Of a stretch of 64,000 nucleotides of DNA, positions 34,901 through 48,100 are shown piece by piece. The translations under genes and the position numbers were made by a program. Under the pieces are notes generated by a model. The model did no database searches. It saw nothing but the letters and a program-made list of their open reading frames with translations, and was not told the DNA's origin. Location: assembly GCA_914767715.1 (NCBI GenBank), contig OU612070.1, positions 16,943,501 to 17,007,500 on the forward strand, in the 5' to 3' direction. The stretch's first letter is position 1. The number at the start of each line of letters is the position of its first letter. This stretch comes from Membranipora membranacea (Eukaryota; Bryozoa; Gymnolaemata; Cheilostomatida; Membraniporidae).

Positions 34901-37717
34901 GAAATGGGTTTGGATTTAAATCAGGGATATTTTGAATTGAATTTTTGGTAGATAGCAGCCTACACCTTACTGTGATGAGTTTTATGGATCTGCAGTCATT
35001 TCGCTTGTTGCGTTATGTTATTAGAAGTGTGTTATCCAGACAGGAGATTCCTGGACACGACACTGACCTTTTTTACCTAGAATCGAGTATATAGAACATA
35101 TCTAATCTAATCCTAGGCCAAAAAGTGAAAGATTAGGATTTACATCTTATGTTGCAGTGATGCCGGCAGTGTCAGCGCCATCACAGCTGTGTCTACCGAA
35201 GTTATTGACATTTAAAAGTACAAGTATACTACCAACCAGTGACATCCTGGCTTCTCGTGTGCGCAATCTCTCTTTATAAGCTAATATCAACACGTCACGC
35301 TAAGGTAGATCAGTTTGAAACAGAACTTACACAACACAATATGTATTCTTTGTAATGTTCAATCCCCATAAATGCAAGGTGGCAATGTGTTTTTTTCAGA
35401 ATTGTCTGTAGCATATTTTCTAAGCCTTCTTTTTCACCAGAACCTAAAACAATTTCAGGCAATCCATTAGTTTATTTTGTTTTTGGCGTACTTCGTACAC
35501 TTACAATAAAAAAGATATGGCTTAAAACCTCACAGCTCGCTAGACAAGAGATCGCACCATCATGAATCTAACACTCAGCGATCTATTCAAGTAATAAAAC
35601 TACAAAGGGTACATTACCACCATCATGTCAACAATATGCACCACTCACGCATTCCCTCTAGATATATCAAAAGATGCCAATCTATGTGTTATGTAACGTC
35701 TGAGTGTCAACTATACATATTATTTTATATTGAGATGATTCCACCATTTACTAGAGCTTTGTTTCAGAACTGTTTTGAGTTCAGCCATCTTCTTACAATG
35801 CTTTTGATCCTGAAATGCAGACAGATTTAAGAATGCTGCATTTATGTATCTAAAATTTCTTTGTTCCGTGTAAGAGTTTAGTTTCTTATGTCTAGTTGCC
35901 TGCGCCTTTCAAGTTAAAAGGTATGCAGTATGGTTCGATTTCATTGATAGTTGAAGAATAATCAGGTGCAATGCCTACCTTTCTTCCATTTCTGCGGGTT
36001 TACCATGTCTGCTTTAAGTTCAGTGAACATTTTTCCAATTCCTTAGATCCTTTGAAATGCTTCTTGAAATTGATGCTGAGGGATTCTAGAATGCTGCATA
36101 ATGTGTCTGAAATTAAAATATTTCGCATTTGAATCACTTGTGTCTTTCATGTCCAAAGCTATGCAATTTTTCTATCATCCTAGTAATCTTTCAGAATAGT
36201 ATGTATGTATGTATTTTATTTCACATTCTGTATCATAGTGAGATATATTTCAGGATGATTAAAATGAATGCTTAAGAAAATTTGTTTGAGAGACGCATAG
36301 TTAGCTGAGTCCTGCCATGGTTTGGTTTTGTTTCCAGTTGAAGGATAGAAAAGGAAATTTTCTAGCTAACAAACCATCTGTCTCACTATTTTCATCTTCA
36401 TTCACTTGAAGTAATGTTTATCTTGGTCTCTATATTCGATTGTTTAATATCAGGTCAATGATCAATATCAATGTTACTTCAGCTTAGGAACTCCATGCTT
36501 CAGCTACAAGAACAATATCTATATTTTTAAAATCTTGATTTCGATGCACACACTTTGTTGCCTCACATACTGATTCATAAAATAATCCATCAATTGGCAT
36601 TGGAGGGCATTGGAGGGAGGTAAACTATCGATTGGGCCAGGCGTAACCTATATTTCATACCCCTCCATTCTGAGATTAAAGCTACACTCTAAATGTGTTG
36701 AGTTTAGGGAATTGGAGTTGTGGCTTGAATCAGAAGCATTTTAATTGGCATCAAATATATGGCTCAAATCGCTAGCCCTCCGTAATTGTTGTAACATGAT
36801 CGAATCAGATTTACCATTGTGACGTGATCCAAACTGATCTGGATCATTTGAGACTGATCTTGATCAAAATTGATCATAATTTGATCATTGCCATTACCGC
36901 CCCTAGAAATCTAAGCATGCACTGCACCAGTGGCTGCTCTAAACCATAACTAATACAGTAATAATAAATCATATCATAGAATTTGACATGTGTCATCAGC
37001 GCTATTATTATTGCTCAACTCAGTTTTTTAGGAGCAGATTAAAACAGGCCCCCTCCTTTTCAACTGTGTGCATATAAGTGATCCAATTTTGATCCGAATC
37101 AAATCTTGATTGATTTGGTGCTATTTGGATTTTAACTGGATCAATTGCCAATAACTTGGGTCAAATCAGATAACTGTCAACACTGCTTCATTAAAAATGG
37201 ACCAAATTTAAATATCCAATCACCAAAGATCAAGATAACTAGTGATCCAGCCACAACTCTTCTGGGGTACCCAAAATGATGAAGGTTACATTGAGACGTC
37301 GGATGCTGTGTAGTCCTCAGAGTCAACATATTTAGCACTCTCTGGTTTTCTTCACACAAAAACCAATGGTAAAATTTAATCACGCTCGCCCTTGTGCCCC
37401 CACCCCAGATTCTGTAATCATGCAAATTCTGAAAAGGGAGACCCCAAATACTACTCTATCGTTCTATTATCTTAAATTTTAATAGCTTCTAAATCAGACT
37501 GAGTCTATGTTGGGTTTGTGTATGTGACATCTGACTTGAAAATTTAGGTGGAAAAGATGGATGAGGCCAAATGACTGGTCAATAGTAACCTTAGCCTTAC
37601 CAACATAAACCAACCGACTTAGAAATCATGTATCTATGCCTATCTTTTTATTCCCTAGCTCAAAGTGAAGCACACAACTTTGTTGCTGTTGGGTCACTGC
37701 GCATGCTCCCTCTTTCT

Positions 37718-37838
37718 GATTGGTCATCAGATTGACTTTGTAGACACGTGGCAGGTTACCTATTTGACTCGACTTCAAAGTGGTCAGCGTGTGTATGGTT
37801 TGGATGATTGCCATCCTGTCTTGTATGGGTATATAAAG
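37718..37838 (+). promoter_or_regulatory. Putative core promoter of the WSC/VWD/EGF gene
   Basis: TATATAAAG at 37830-37838 lies 73 bases before the ATG at 37911, placing a start site near 37860 and a 5' UTR of about 50 bases. A reversed CCAAT box (GATTGG) lies at 37718-37723, about 110 bases upstream of the TATA box. The spacing is typical of a TATA-driven animal promoter. No transcript evidence. Confidence 0.6.
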
Positions 37839-37910
37839 ACAAGATGTCTCAAAAATATTCACATCAACTTATTCTGTTGTCAAGAGTAGATTTGTCTGTA
37901 CTGCAGCATT

Positions 37911-39190
37911 ATGGTGCACAAGGTAATTTAATGTAAATTTTTTTCTCTTTTTACGAGGTGATTTCAAGTCTGTCATCATAAAAATATATCGGTCAGTTCA
38001 GTCCCTAAGTTTGATTAATTTGCAAAAGCCTTTTATATAATTTGCCCAGTCATATGTCTCCTTTGTTTTGATGTGTCCTTTGTTTTTTATAGATATCCAT
38101 CTTGGCGTTGCTGTTGGTGGCATTTATACCTGCCACACAATCCGGTAAGTACTATCATGTAACTTACACCTAGTAGTAAAAGGCTTATTATCCTTGCCAA
38201 TCACGATAGATATTTTTGGGTATGCTGATAAGTTGTGAAAGGGTAAAACACTTTATATATTTTTTAACAAAATCACATTTGACTATAAATAATTAAGGAT
38301 GTTCTTGAAATAGTTGTTATATTCAGAGGCATCCTGTAGACCTAGGAACAGAAGAACTTATTCTAATTACAAAATTGAAAAAAATATTAACAACACTTTT
38401 TTTCATTTTTTCCACTTTCTTTACTTGTTGTCAATCAAAATGGCCTTAAAATGGCATTTGGACTTATTTTGTAAACAATTTTCTGATAAAATTTACATGA
38501 AATTGCCTACTACCTGACTAGTGAACAGAACATCAGTCTGATAGAAGTGAATGTTTCTTTTGCGATCATCGATACATCCCTGGTTATATTATATTTAATA
38601 ATTCATATTTTATTTATATTTATTTATATTTTATTTATATTTAATTACTTGTTTTTGTGTGTTTTTAGGCGCTATTGGATGTTTCCGGGATGACATGCAT
38701 ACGCCTGACCTGACCGAAAGTTTTGATGCTGGAGATAAGATGGAGGTAGAAGCCTGCTTTAAGTACTGCCGCTATGCAAGTAAGTTTGATGAACGTGGAA
38801 AAATTGAAGCATTACATTCATTTTTTGTGGGCAATAGTATCAATTTTTAAAAATGGGTATAATCTTAATAATTATAGTAATAATAATAATTTTAATTTTG
38901 ATAACAATGTTAATTAAACTGTAAAGATATTTGCAAAATGTTTTTGGTTTCTCTCTGTTCCATGTCGCTGCATACAGCTCTTGTGGAAAAAATCTGCAAT
39001 TCTTTTCACTGTTCACTGATCGTGTTGTGGATATCATTAGATTTCAGATATGCTGGCATGCAGGAGACTCACTGTAATTGTGGACAGTCTTATGGAAAGT
39101 ACGGTCCAGCCAATGGTTGTACTGCCAAGTGTCCAGGCAATCCTTCTCAGATCTGTGGAGGTCACTTGATGAACACAGTCTACGACCTAA
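37911..39190 (+). other. Gene segment: signal peptide and WSC domain (exons 1-4)
   Basis: The start is the ATG after the TATA box. Exon 1 encodes only MVHK, and exon 2 completes a hydrophobic signal peptide [17 protein letters not shown], with cleavage likely near residue 21. Exons 3-4 (residues about 22-105) form a WSC domain: GCFRDD at the start, [27 protein letters not shown] and ICGG give the eight cysteines of the family. WSC domains are putative carbohydrate binders in extracellular and fungal cell-wall proteins. The exon 4 acceptor is placed at 39039-39040 because this alone preserves phase and yields YANFRYAGMQ. Confidence 0.85.
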
Positions 39191-42100
39191 GTAAGTCTGG
39201 AGAACACAGTCTACTTCATATACATACTTACTGACAGTGATCAATAAAATGGTTGAATTATGTTTGCCTTGTAATATTGTGAACAGATGCAATTAAATTG
39301 ACATGAACAGGGCCGTAATATAAAGATGGAGAATTCGAAACTTCTCGTGGAGAGGTGCTGTAATCTCTTGCCCAATATAATTAGCAAATGGAAATCCCAG
39401 AGGAGCTGATTCTGATATGGAATATTCAATTATAGAGTTTTTAGGCCAGTGCCTCCCTGCCTCCCCTAAAACTACGGGCCTGTAAAATGATTTACATTTG
39501 CTACAACTTATTCTCTTTTCCAGGCCCAAATGCCGTTGCAGGTGCTCCCAAAGTTGTCCTTGTAAATGATGGACATACTTACGGCCTGAGATGTGACGTC
39601 TCCCTCTGCCTACCAGGGTAAGACTCAAAACCAAACAAGAGTCTGTGATTTACAGTTTTTCCATGTATAATTTTCTGAATTTTTAAGACTCCCTAAATAC
39701 CAACGCATGTTATAGTCAGGCAGTTGTAATAAAATTCAAAGCTCTTCTTGTCATGAATTATTGATGGTGGAAAAAGTGCCTCCCATAAGGGAAGGTAACT
39801 CCAATTCTCTGCATTATGATGTCGCAGTCTCTCGGAAGTGATTATTTCTTCTGTTGCGATTGTTATGGATGGGGGGGGGGGGGTGACACATTTAGAGACA
39901 AGAGTTATGCTAGCAGAAATTACTTCCACTGCCCTCTTACAAAATCTTATCAATGACATTTTTTGGTCAGCCTCAACTATCAAGTTATGCCATTATCAGG
40001 TACATACATCCTCGGTTATTCAAGTGAATATTGTACTTGATAAAAATTGGTGTTTTGCAGAGCGGAGTACTTGATATCTTGGGAGGCTGATGGTCAGCTT
40101 ACAAACTTTAATGGAAAAGTGAAGAATGAAGGCGGAGCTAAAGATGGAGATCTGTCCATTTTTCTACCCGCAGATAAAATGAAAACTCTCTTCGGAAAAA
40201 CGGTAGCTCTATTGCGCAGTTTGATATGATGACATATTTGGTTGAATTGAATTGTTCATCACATGGTCATAAAACATTGAAAACTACCCAAAGACCCATG
40301 CATGTTATAGTCAGGCAGTTACTTATGATAAAGTTGTGTCAGATTTGAATGGTGAATAAATCCAATGCTCTACTTGGCATTAATTTCCTGTAAGGGAATG
40401 TTACTCCTCTTCCCGGAATTATGATAATGCTATGAAGAGGATGTGCAATACAAGAAACAATCACTTCCTGTTCACTGTGACATCATTACGCAGAAAATGA
40501 GAGTTACCTTCCCTTATGGGAGGCATTCTTTCCACCATCAATAATTCATGCCAAGTAGGGCATCGAAGTTTTTTTACCATGCAAATCTGACACAACTTTA
40601 TCATAAGTAAATGCCTGACTAAAGCATGCATTAGTCTCTTGGTATTCATTTTGTATGGTTAGTTGACGATGATCTTAGTTAACTTATCAGCAGTTGAGAT
40701 TTTTTAAACGGAGTGTATACTTTATCTACATCTGTAAAAAGGAGGCCACAAACACAAAGACTCTTTATTGATCCCAGCCAAATAAATCTTTTCTTTAAAA
40801 ACCCCGTGTCATGTTCATCAAACCACCTATCCATGTTTTGTTGTTGGTAGGTATCTTGCACTGTGCAAGGAAGATGGTCTATGCATGATGACTTTGGTAT
40901 CGAACGAAAATCTGATAATAAGATCAACGTCGGCATTTTGGTAAGTGTATAACTGACTCGCTCTCTACATTAACAATATGACATTTCATTGAAAATCTTT
41001 ACGATGTAATTTTTTTGCCGTTTCCATTGAGATCATATCTACCGTGGCCCAGAAAGCCGGATAAAACTAAACTTATATGCTGTGAATTTAATTTAAATTA
41101 ATCAATGTTAGAATATTTGAGATAAAATTGCATTGTTGGAATAATGTTAATATGTCACTCTGGGGTTAAACGGTAAGCGGAAACTAACCTGGTATTCTGA
41201 TATGCCTGACGTTATTTAAGAAGGCTTAAGATTGCTGAAAGAAAACTTTCTAACTTTGTGGCCGAAGTCTGAAATTACCTAGCATCTTGATGAACATTGT
41301 GACTGTAATGTGAAAATCTTATATCATTGCTTAGCCTAGTTTAATTGCTTGACTTGTTATGTGTTGAAGCAATGAACTAAACCTTTAGTTCATTGGTTGA
41401 AGTCACTCGTCGCTAGTCCATCATCCCTTTGATTGCCTCTCACTGCTATTTTTCATGACACAACCTTCGCAACCGGTTATTTTACTGCAGAGGTTTTTGT
41501 TTTAATTTTAGCATTCTATGTTTATGTAATGATCCCGAATGAAATATAAAATTAATCATCATCAAAAAACATATATTATTTTTCCTATTCGTGACTGTAT
41601 TTTAAATGTTTAAAATAATCTCAATCATAAATCTCTTGTCTTTAGTTTGCTGACAAATGATGTCTTCTTACCCTTAGGTACAAAGAGCAGCTGACAATTC
41701 CTATGTACATCCAGGTAACCCGCTAAAGCTTAACGAAGGTACGCCCGCCACCGTTTTAGCCGTGTCACTTGGAATTCCGCCTGTATTCGCCACCACATTC
41801 AGACTGTCTGTCACTGGTACAGCACCTGTCACGTAAGTGTCGTAGCACCTGTCACGTAAATGTCACTGGCGAAGCTCCTATTGCGTAAGTGTCACTGGTG
41901 CAGCACCTGTCATTTAAGTGTCACTGGCACAGCACCTGTCATGTAAGTGTCACTGGCGAAGCACCTGAGACATAAGTGTCACTGGCACATCACCTGTCAC
42001 TTAAGTGTAAGAGGTCCTGGGTATGAATCCCGCCAAGTCTACAAACTTCAATGAATATATTGCCGATCAGAACAACTGTAAAAGCAAATTACTAGCTAAG

Positions 42101-45100
42101 CATTCAATCTGAATAAAATTTTGTTTATCAATGGAACAGTTGCCAGTACACAGGAGCTGAAATGGAGCAGATCGTGTTAGAAAAGTGTCGGTTGACCTTC
42201 ACTGCAGAAAACTACAACATACCCCAGCTGGTAAAAGTGCAGGCTGTAGAGGACTATAAAAATGACGGCCAACAGCCAGCCCAGATAGAGATGTATGTAG
42301 ATAGTACTGAGGCAGCAGTTGATGGATCTGATCCCTTCAGCTTTGGAGATGACCCTGCTTCCTCAACAGATGTGAGTAGTTTTTCACCGGACAATTAACC
42401 ATTAGTTAAAAGAGATAAGAAACAGAAGTTTTGTTTTTAAACTATATTTTTTATGAGCAAAATGGTACTTATAGCCCCATGGCAGGAGAGGGTTTCAGCT
42501 GCACCCATTGTTGCTTTGATGGCATCAAACAAATGAGTGTAGATTTATCTAATAAATTAAAAATTAATTAATATTGTGATGATCTAATTGACCCAATCAA
42601 CCTGCTAACTTTGCATCAGCTTGATGGTTTGGCATAGATGGTAATCAATGATATTCTCTGTAGTATGAGGTGGCTCAGTTGGTTAGAGCGCCAGTCTTTG
42701 AGTGCGCAATTGTTGAATGTTGCTGGTTCATATCCGATTGACTACTGGGGTATGTTTGACCCTCAGGTGTGGTCAAACCTGCCTACAAACAGATCAGCAA
42801 ATCTGGCACAATAGTAAAAGCCTCGCTGCACAATGAATAGCAAGCGCACTTACTATTACACTAGAACTGATAAGATCAGAGACCCAACCGAAAAGACTAG
42901 CAAGCCCACTTGCTATTACATAACCGCATTACTATTAGTAAACCATTGGTACTTATTATACTTTTGTCTTCTTCTTTTTTTATTATTCTGCTAAAATGAC
43001 GGATATAAAAGAATGCTTGTAATTGAAAGAAATTAAATATATAGTGTAAAAAGCATGGGAACAGCTAGATTGTCCAGGGACTAGAGTGACAGCTGTCCAA
43101 TTTTCCTGCCAAAAGGCACCAAGATGTATGCCTTTGTTATGTTTTTTTTTCAGGTTATCACAGATGACTTCCCCAGTATAAGTACTGGTACTGGATCACA
43201 CACCTGTCAGTCACAGAACGACCCTCATATGAAGAGTTTTGATGGAAAGAAATTTAATACCCAGCTGGAAGGAGAATTTATTCTTTATCAGCACAAATCA
43301 CTCCCATTTGAGGTACAGACAATCAATTACTCCCTTATTGAGTTGTTTTAAATCCTCCTTTCCATTTTGAGTGCTGACATGTTTCGGCATAAATGTCATC
43401 AGTCTTCTTTCTTTGAAGAGGGGACAAGTAAGTTTTGGTGTTCCAATTTTAGGTCTACTTTTTCAAAAATTTTTAGACATTTATCTATGAATTGATCACT
43501 TAAATGTTACATCAATCAGTTTTCTAACCACCAATGATTTGAAAAACCATGTTCCCAAATGTTCTCAATGGTGTAGATGCGCTTTCAACATTTATTACAA
43601 TGGATGCTTTACCAGATAAACCAACATGCTCACTACTTGCCCATGCTGTGCTGCTGAAGTATAACTTATTGTAGAGAGATTTGGAAGTTCAAGATGAATT
43701 GCCTCAGCCTTTTATGATTTCTTGTTCTTATTCAAAATTTTGTTGTTGACTTTTATTCCAGGTCAGAACTTTCTACAAGAGATGCACTTCACCATATACG
43801 AAGGCCATGTGTAACTGTGCCGTTACCGTGCGTGTAGGAGATGATGTCGTGCTGGTCGACAAATGTGGAGGTAACTTTGATTTACTGATATTTAATATTA
43901 ATATATTTGATACAAATGGTCTAGTCGATAGCAAGAGTAGTACTGACTGTCAGGCTGTGAGTTTCATACTGCCTTGAGCCTTGATCATAAGAATTGCATT
44001 TTTACACAAAAATGAAAAACTATTTGCGTAAGAAAGCAGCTGTGCGATGGCTTTTCATATTATGCTATTATTTTGTTCTGGCTTGCTTGAAAAGATTGTA
44101 CTTATACACATCAAGTCGATGCAGCTGTGAAACAGGCATCACATATTGATTCTATTTACAGGAAACAGAGGTCTAAATCAGCCCACAACCGTCAGGAAGT
44201 TCTCAGCAAGTGATAATAAATTTGCTGAAGGATTTACTGTCAAAAAAGTATCTGGTCAAAGTGCTTATGATGTATGTAGATGCTCTTGAACTCCTTTATG
44301 GTTTTTTGTGTCTACTGGTCACAAACCTTGTGACGCCCCATGACTTGTGAGATCACATGACTTGTGAAATCACACAACTTGTGGGGTCACATGACTTGTG
44401 AGGTCGCATGACATTCAAGATCACACAACTTGTGGGATCACCAGCGTATGGTAACAATGGTGCAGTACAATAATAATCTGCACCAACTGATGAACAACTG
44501 CTACATAACTTATTGTGGCCTATACCTGTAAATTAACTAACTAACTGTACTTCAGACTTTAAAGCAATTTTTTTTTTAATATTGGCAACAGAAGGCGTTC
44601 AGTGTTGTAGCATATACTATACTATGTATAAGATTATATCTCTATCTTCCATATGCAGATTATGCTACCTAATGGCGCGAGGGTGAAGGTCAGAACCGGT
44701 GTGGGTCGTACTACCAAGTTTCTCAACATCTTCATGAACCCCAGTGTGACTGATTTTGGTCAGACAGTAGGACTTTGTGGTACATATGATGGTAACAAAG
44801 GTAATGACTTGATGAAACCTAGCGGAGAGATAGCAAATGCAGGAGGGGCCAATCCCAACCAATTTAGTCTCTCTTGGAGGTTAGTAAAATAAATTCTAAT
44901 AGAAAATTTGTTTTTTTTAGCCATTGTGGATGGGTCTGAATTTCTCATCCAATCAAAACAAAGTACATGCTTACAGGTACTTTTCCAAGAGGCCAATATA
45001 GGTCAATTGTCGGACAGAAAACAATCATCCTCATTTGTAGTTTGCCGTCAGAACTACGATAACTTATTCTATCTGAAATGACGTTGAGATTGTTTATAGA

Positions 45101-48100
45101 TCTTAGCCAGTTGAATCGGATCATTATCCAATTCAGACTGTCAGCATTTTGACATGCACATTATCCCCCTATCAATATCGCCAAAATAATACTAGCTTGC
45201 AGTTAGTTATCTTCTTGTTTGGCCATTTGCCTTTATTCAATTATCATTCTCAATCATAATACAGCTTAATGTGGAGGCTTATGAGTGCACCATTATTATT
45301 CTTTTTTAGGGTTGACCCTGCAGCCAGTAATTATAATGGACAGGTACCCCACGGTGCTGTCACATTCGGCATGAGAGCTCCAACTATGTGTGGATGTCGA
45401 CCTGGTGAGCCTCCGGCTGCATGCGAAACCCCCGACAACATCAGGTAAAGGATAGAAGTCATAAAATAGACCTTAGTCAATGTCAGAAAAAGAATTTTTC
45501 AACAAGTGTTACTGGTGAAATCATAAACCACACGTTTACAAAATTCCCATAATGCAGCAGAGCGGGTTAAACTCTTATCCATTGTTATTGACCTAATCTG
45601 ATGAGAATTGCTATATTGTATTTTGAGATTCCGTTTAACAAGTTGAGTGTATTTTACAGATGTAACAAACCAGGTCCAGATTTGGAGGTGGTGATTGAGA
45701 AACCAGATCCAACTGCTCCAGGGTTTGGTCCCTATAATCCAAATCTCCAACCAGAGGTATGCCACGGGAAGCTTCTGTGTCCCAGGGCTCAGAAGGGGGA
45801 CTCCCAAATTTGCATAAGATAGATTTTCTGAGCTTAAGTCTTTCCATCATCCCTGACAGGGGTTGCAGCCAAAACTACTGCCGTCAGTCAGGGAAATGTC
45901 TACTCATCGAATATAAGTTATTAATGCTCCAATCTCAGCATTGTCACCTAATGGGCAACTAGTAACACAGTAATATGCCACTTTCACTATCACTAGGTCT
46001 TTAATTTCACACCCTGGTTCGGATAATTATATTGTGCAAATTATTTGCCTACCTGGTGTCAACTATGAGCTTATAGCCTAAACAAGTTATATTTCACAAA
46101 TACAGACTCCGATGACTCGCATTTCCCCTGACAAGCAGCAGTACTCTAAGAAAGTCTTATTTGATCAGAAACCATAAACTGGTTTAAATTCAAATTATCA
46201 TGCGCTGTCATATTCAATCATCTAAAATGATATAATATGGTCTTATTTACTTTGGATACTTTATATCAACACTTCTCAATCATACAGAAAATGTTTGTAT
46301 TTGTAATGTACTGTTGTGGATGAGAATCAGTGTACAGTAAGCGCTTTCACAAATCCATCACAGAAAATCCTAATATAACAAACGTTGTTTATATATTTAT
46401 GTTAAAGAACTGTTTACATTAAATTCTTAAATGAATCTAATTCATGCGTTTTTATGCTTTGTTCTTAGGACCCAACTTTCCCAACACCTGGTGGCAAAAC
46501 CGAAGTTGATGCTCAAGAAGCATGTGAAGAAACGTTGAACACATTTCCTTTCAAAAAAGTGTGTCCCAATGTTGACATTGGACTTGTTATGGAGAACTGT
46601 GTCGCTGATGTCAAGGTATATTATATTATATTTATAATATTTTATATATTACATTTATCATATTTCATATATTAAATATATAATGCATTATTTTTTGTGA
46701 CCATAACACCTAGAAATCGTGTTGGCGGTGTTATTGTCACAATCTGGGTCTGTATACTGTCGCAAAACTCAAATATGAACATAAACCACCCTGTTGCTGT
46801 CTTTCCAATGTTATCAATATAATCATTGTTACCGAGAAGATATTATGCCTCTGTTCTCCGTGGCATCGGAGATCTTTCTGTGACTTTAATTTTTCATATG
46901 ATCCAATATTCCTGCATTCTAGCTCGCTCTCAATCTGTTGGTCAGCCCCCTTTTGCAAGCATCTCGAAGAGGGAACCACATCAAAGGCAAAACAATAAGA
47001 TCATACTAGATCTAGGAAGACACAAGAATGTAATTGCACATATTTCTCTGTTTTAGCTGAGTGATACGTTTGATTTTGTTGAGGATGCTCTTTTGAACCT
47101 GCACGTGATGTGCGAGGAGGCGATTGTAGAAACCAATAAACCGATACCGGGAGATCTCTTCTGTCCGAACGCCTGTAGTGGAAACGGTAGGACCATCCTA
47201 TGTCTCTTGTTATACTGGGGGAGGGGCTTTCAATTAAAAATAACCAAAATGGCAATTTGACACGTGAGTGAGACCTGCCAGGGTCTCGTACACAACTCGC
47301 TCACTCATTGATGGGACTATTCTGAGTGAATGATTTGGCAACGAATTTGTCTAATTGAAAGACTAAGTGAGCGATAACTCTGAGTGATGTGATGACTCAT
47401 AATTTGCTTACGTAATGCATCGCTCAATCCCCATGACCAGATTACCTAACTTGTCATTGTTTATTCTTCCTATATAGCAATGATTTCTGGCCTGTAGCTA
47501 GATCCTTAATATCTGAATTGCAATGAAACAAGTTTACTTAATTTGCTTATTTGATTATACAGGAAAATGTATGAATAATCAATGTACATGTGACCACGGG
47601 TTCACGTGTGCCGATTGCTCCTGTGATGCAACAAAGAATCCCGAAGAATTTGAAGTGTTCCCTGCATGCTGTGATGTAGAAAAATATCCAAGCTGTGGCA
47701 AAAAGTTCACTATTACTGGCAAATTCTCTGACAGTCTCCTATATTCATGTGCTGTCGCTGATAGTGTAAGTTCATGTGTAAGCGGGGAGACACACTGACA
47801 TAGAGACTACACTATTAACATGTGTATCTCTGATTGTTAGAGCCAATTTGGTTTGAGTTCCTCACAAGTTCTCCCCCCCCCCCCCCAATGAAATTGACCT
47901 CGGGTCGTCACACCGAATTCCTTGTGATGGTACTTATGCTAAGTGAATTAGTTCACTCTCTACCGATCAGAGATATACATGCAATAGTATATCATGTGAT
48001 CAGTGTGAGCGGGGGAAGTAACTCGTAAACTTGTTGTTACGTACAAAGAGAGGCAACACTGCACTATTGCTTGAACCTTGATTGCAGACACATGTAATAA

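Larger units (their letters stand above)
30600..37700. other. Seven-kilobase intergenic region
   Basis: It separates the divergent starts of the minus-strand carrier gene and the plus-strand WSC/VWD/EGF gene, so it holds both upstream regions. Open frames are short (up to 123 codons near 30474-30845) and none is recognisable. Local foldbacks and a microsatellite are listed separately. A GATC-rich patch lies near 36800-37160. Confidence 0.5.
39524..42371 (+). other. Gene segment: Ig-like region (exons 5-9)
   Basis: Residues about 109-346. Beta-rich sequence with [23 protein letters not shown] and VSCTVQGRW, which look like Ig-fold strands with paired cysteines (RCDV ... SCTV) and a Trp between. 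This is followed by an acidic stretch ([17 protein letters not shown]) that leads into the VWD domain. VWDE family proteins have a comparable region before VWD. The domain name is my inference from the C-W-C pattern. Confidence 0.6.
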
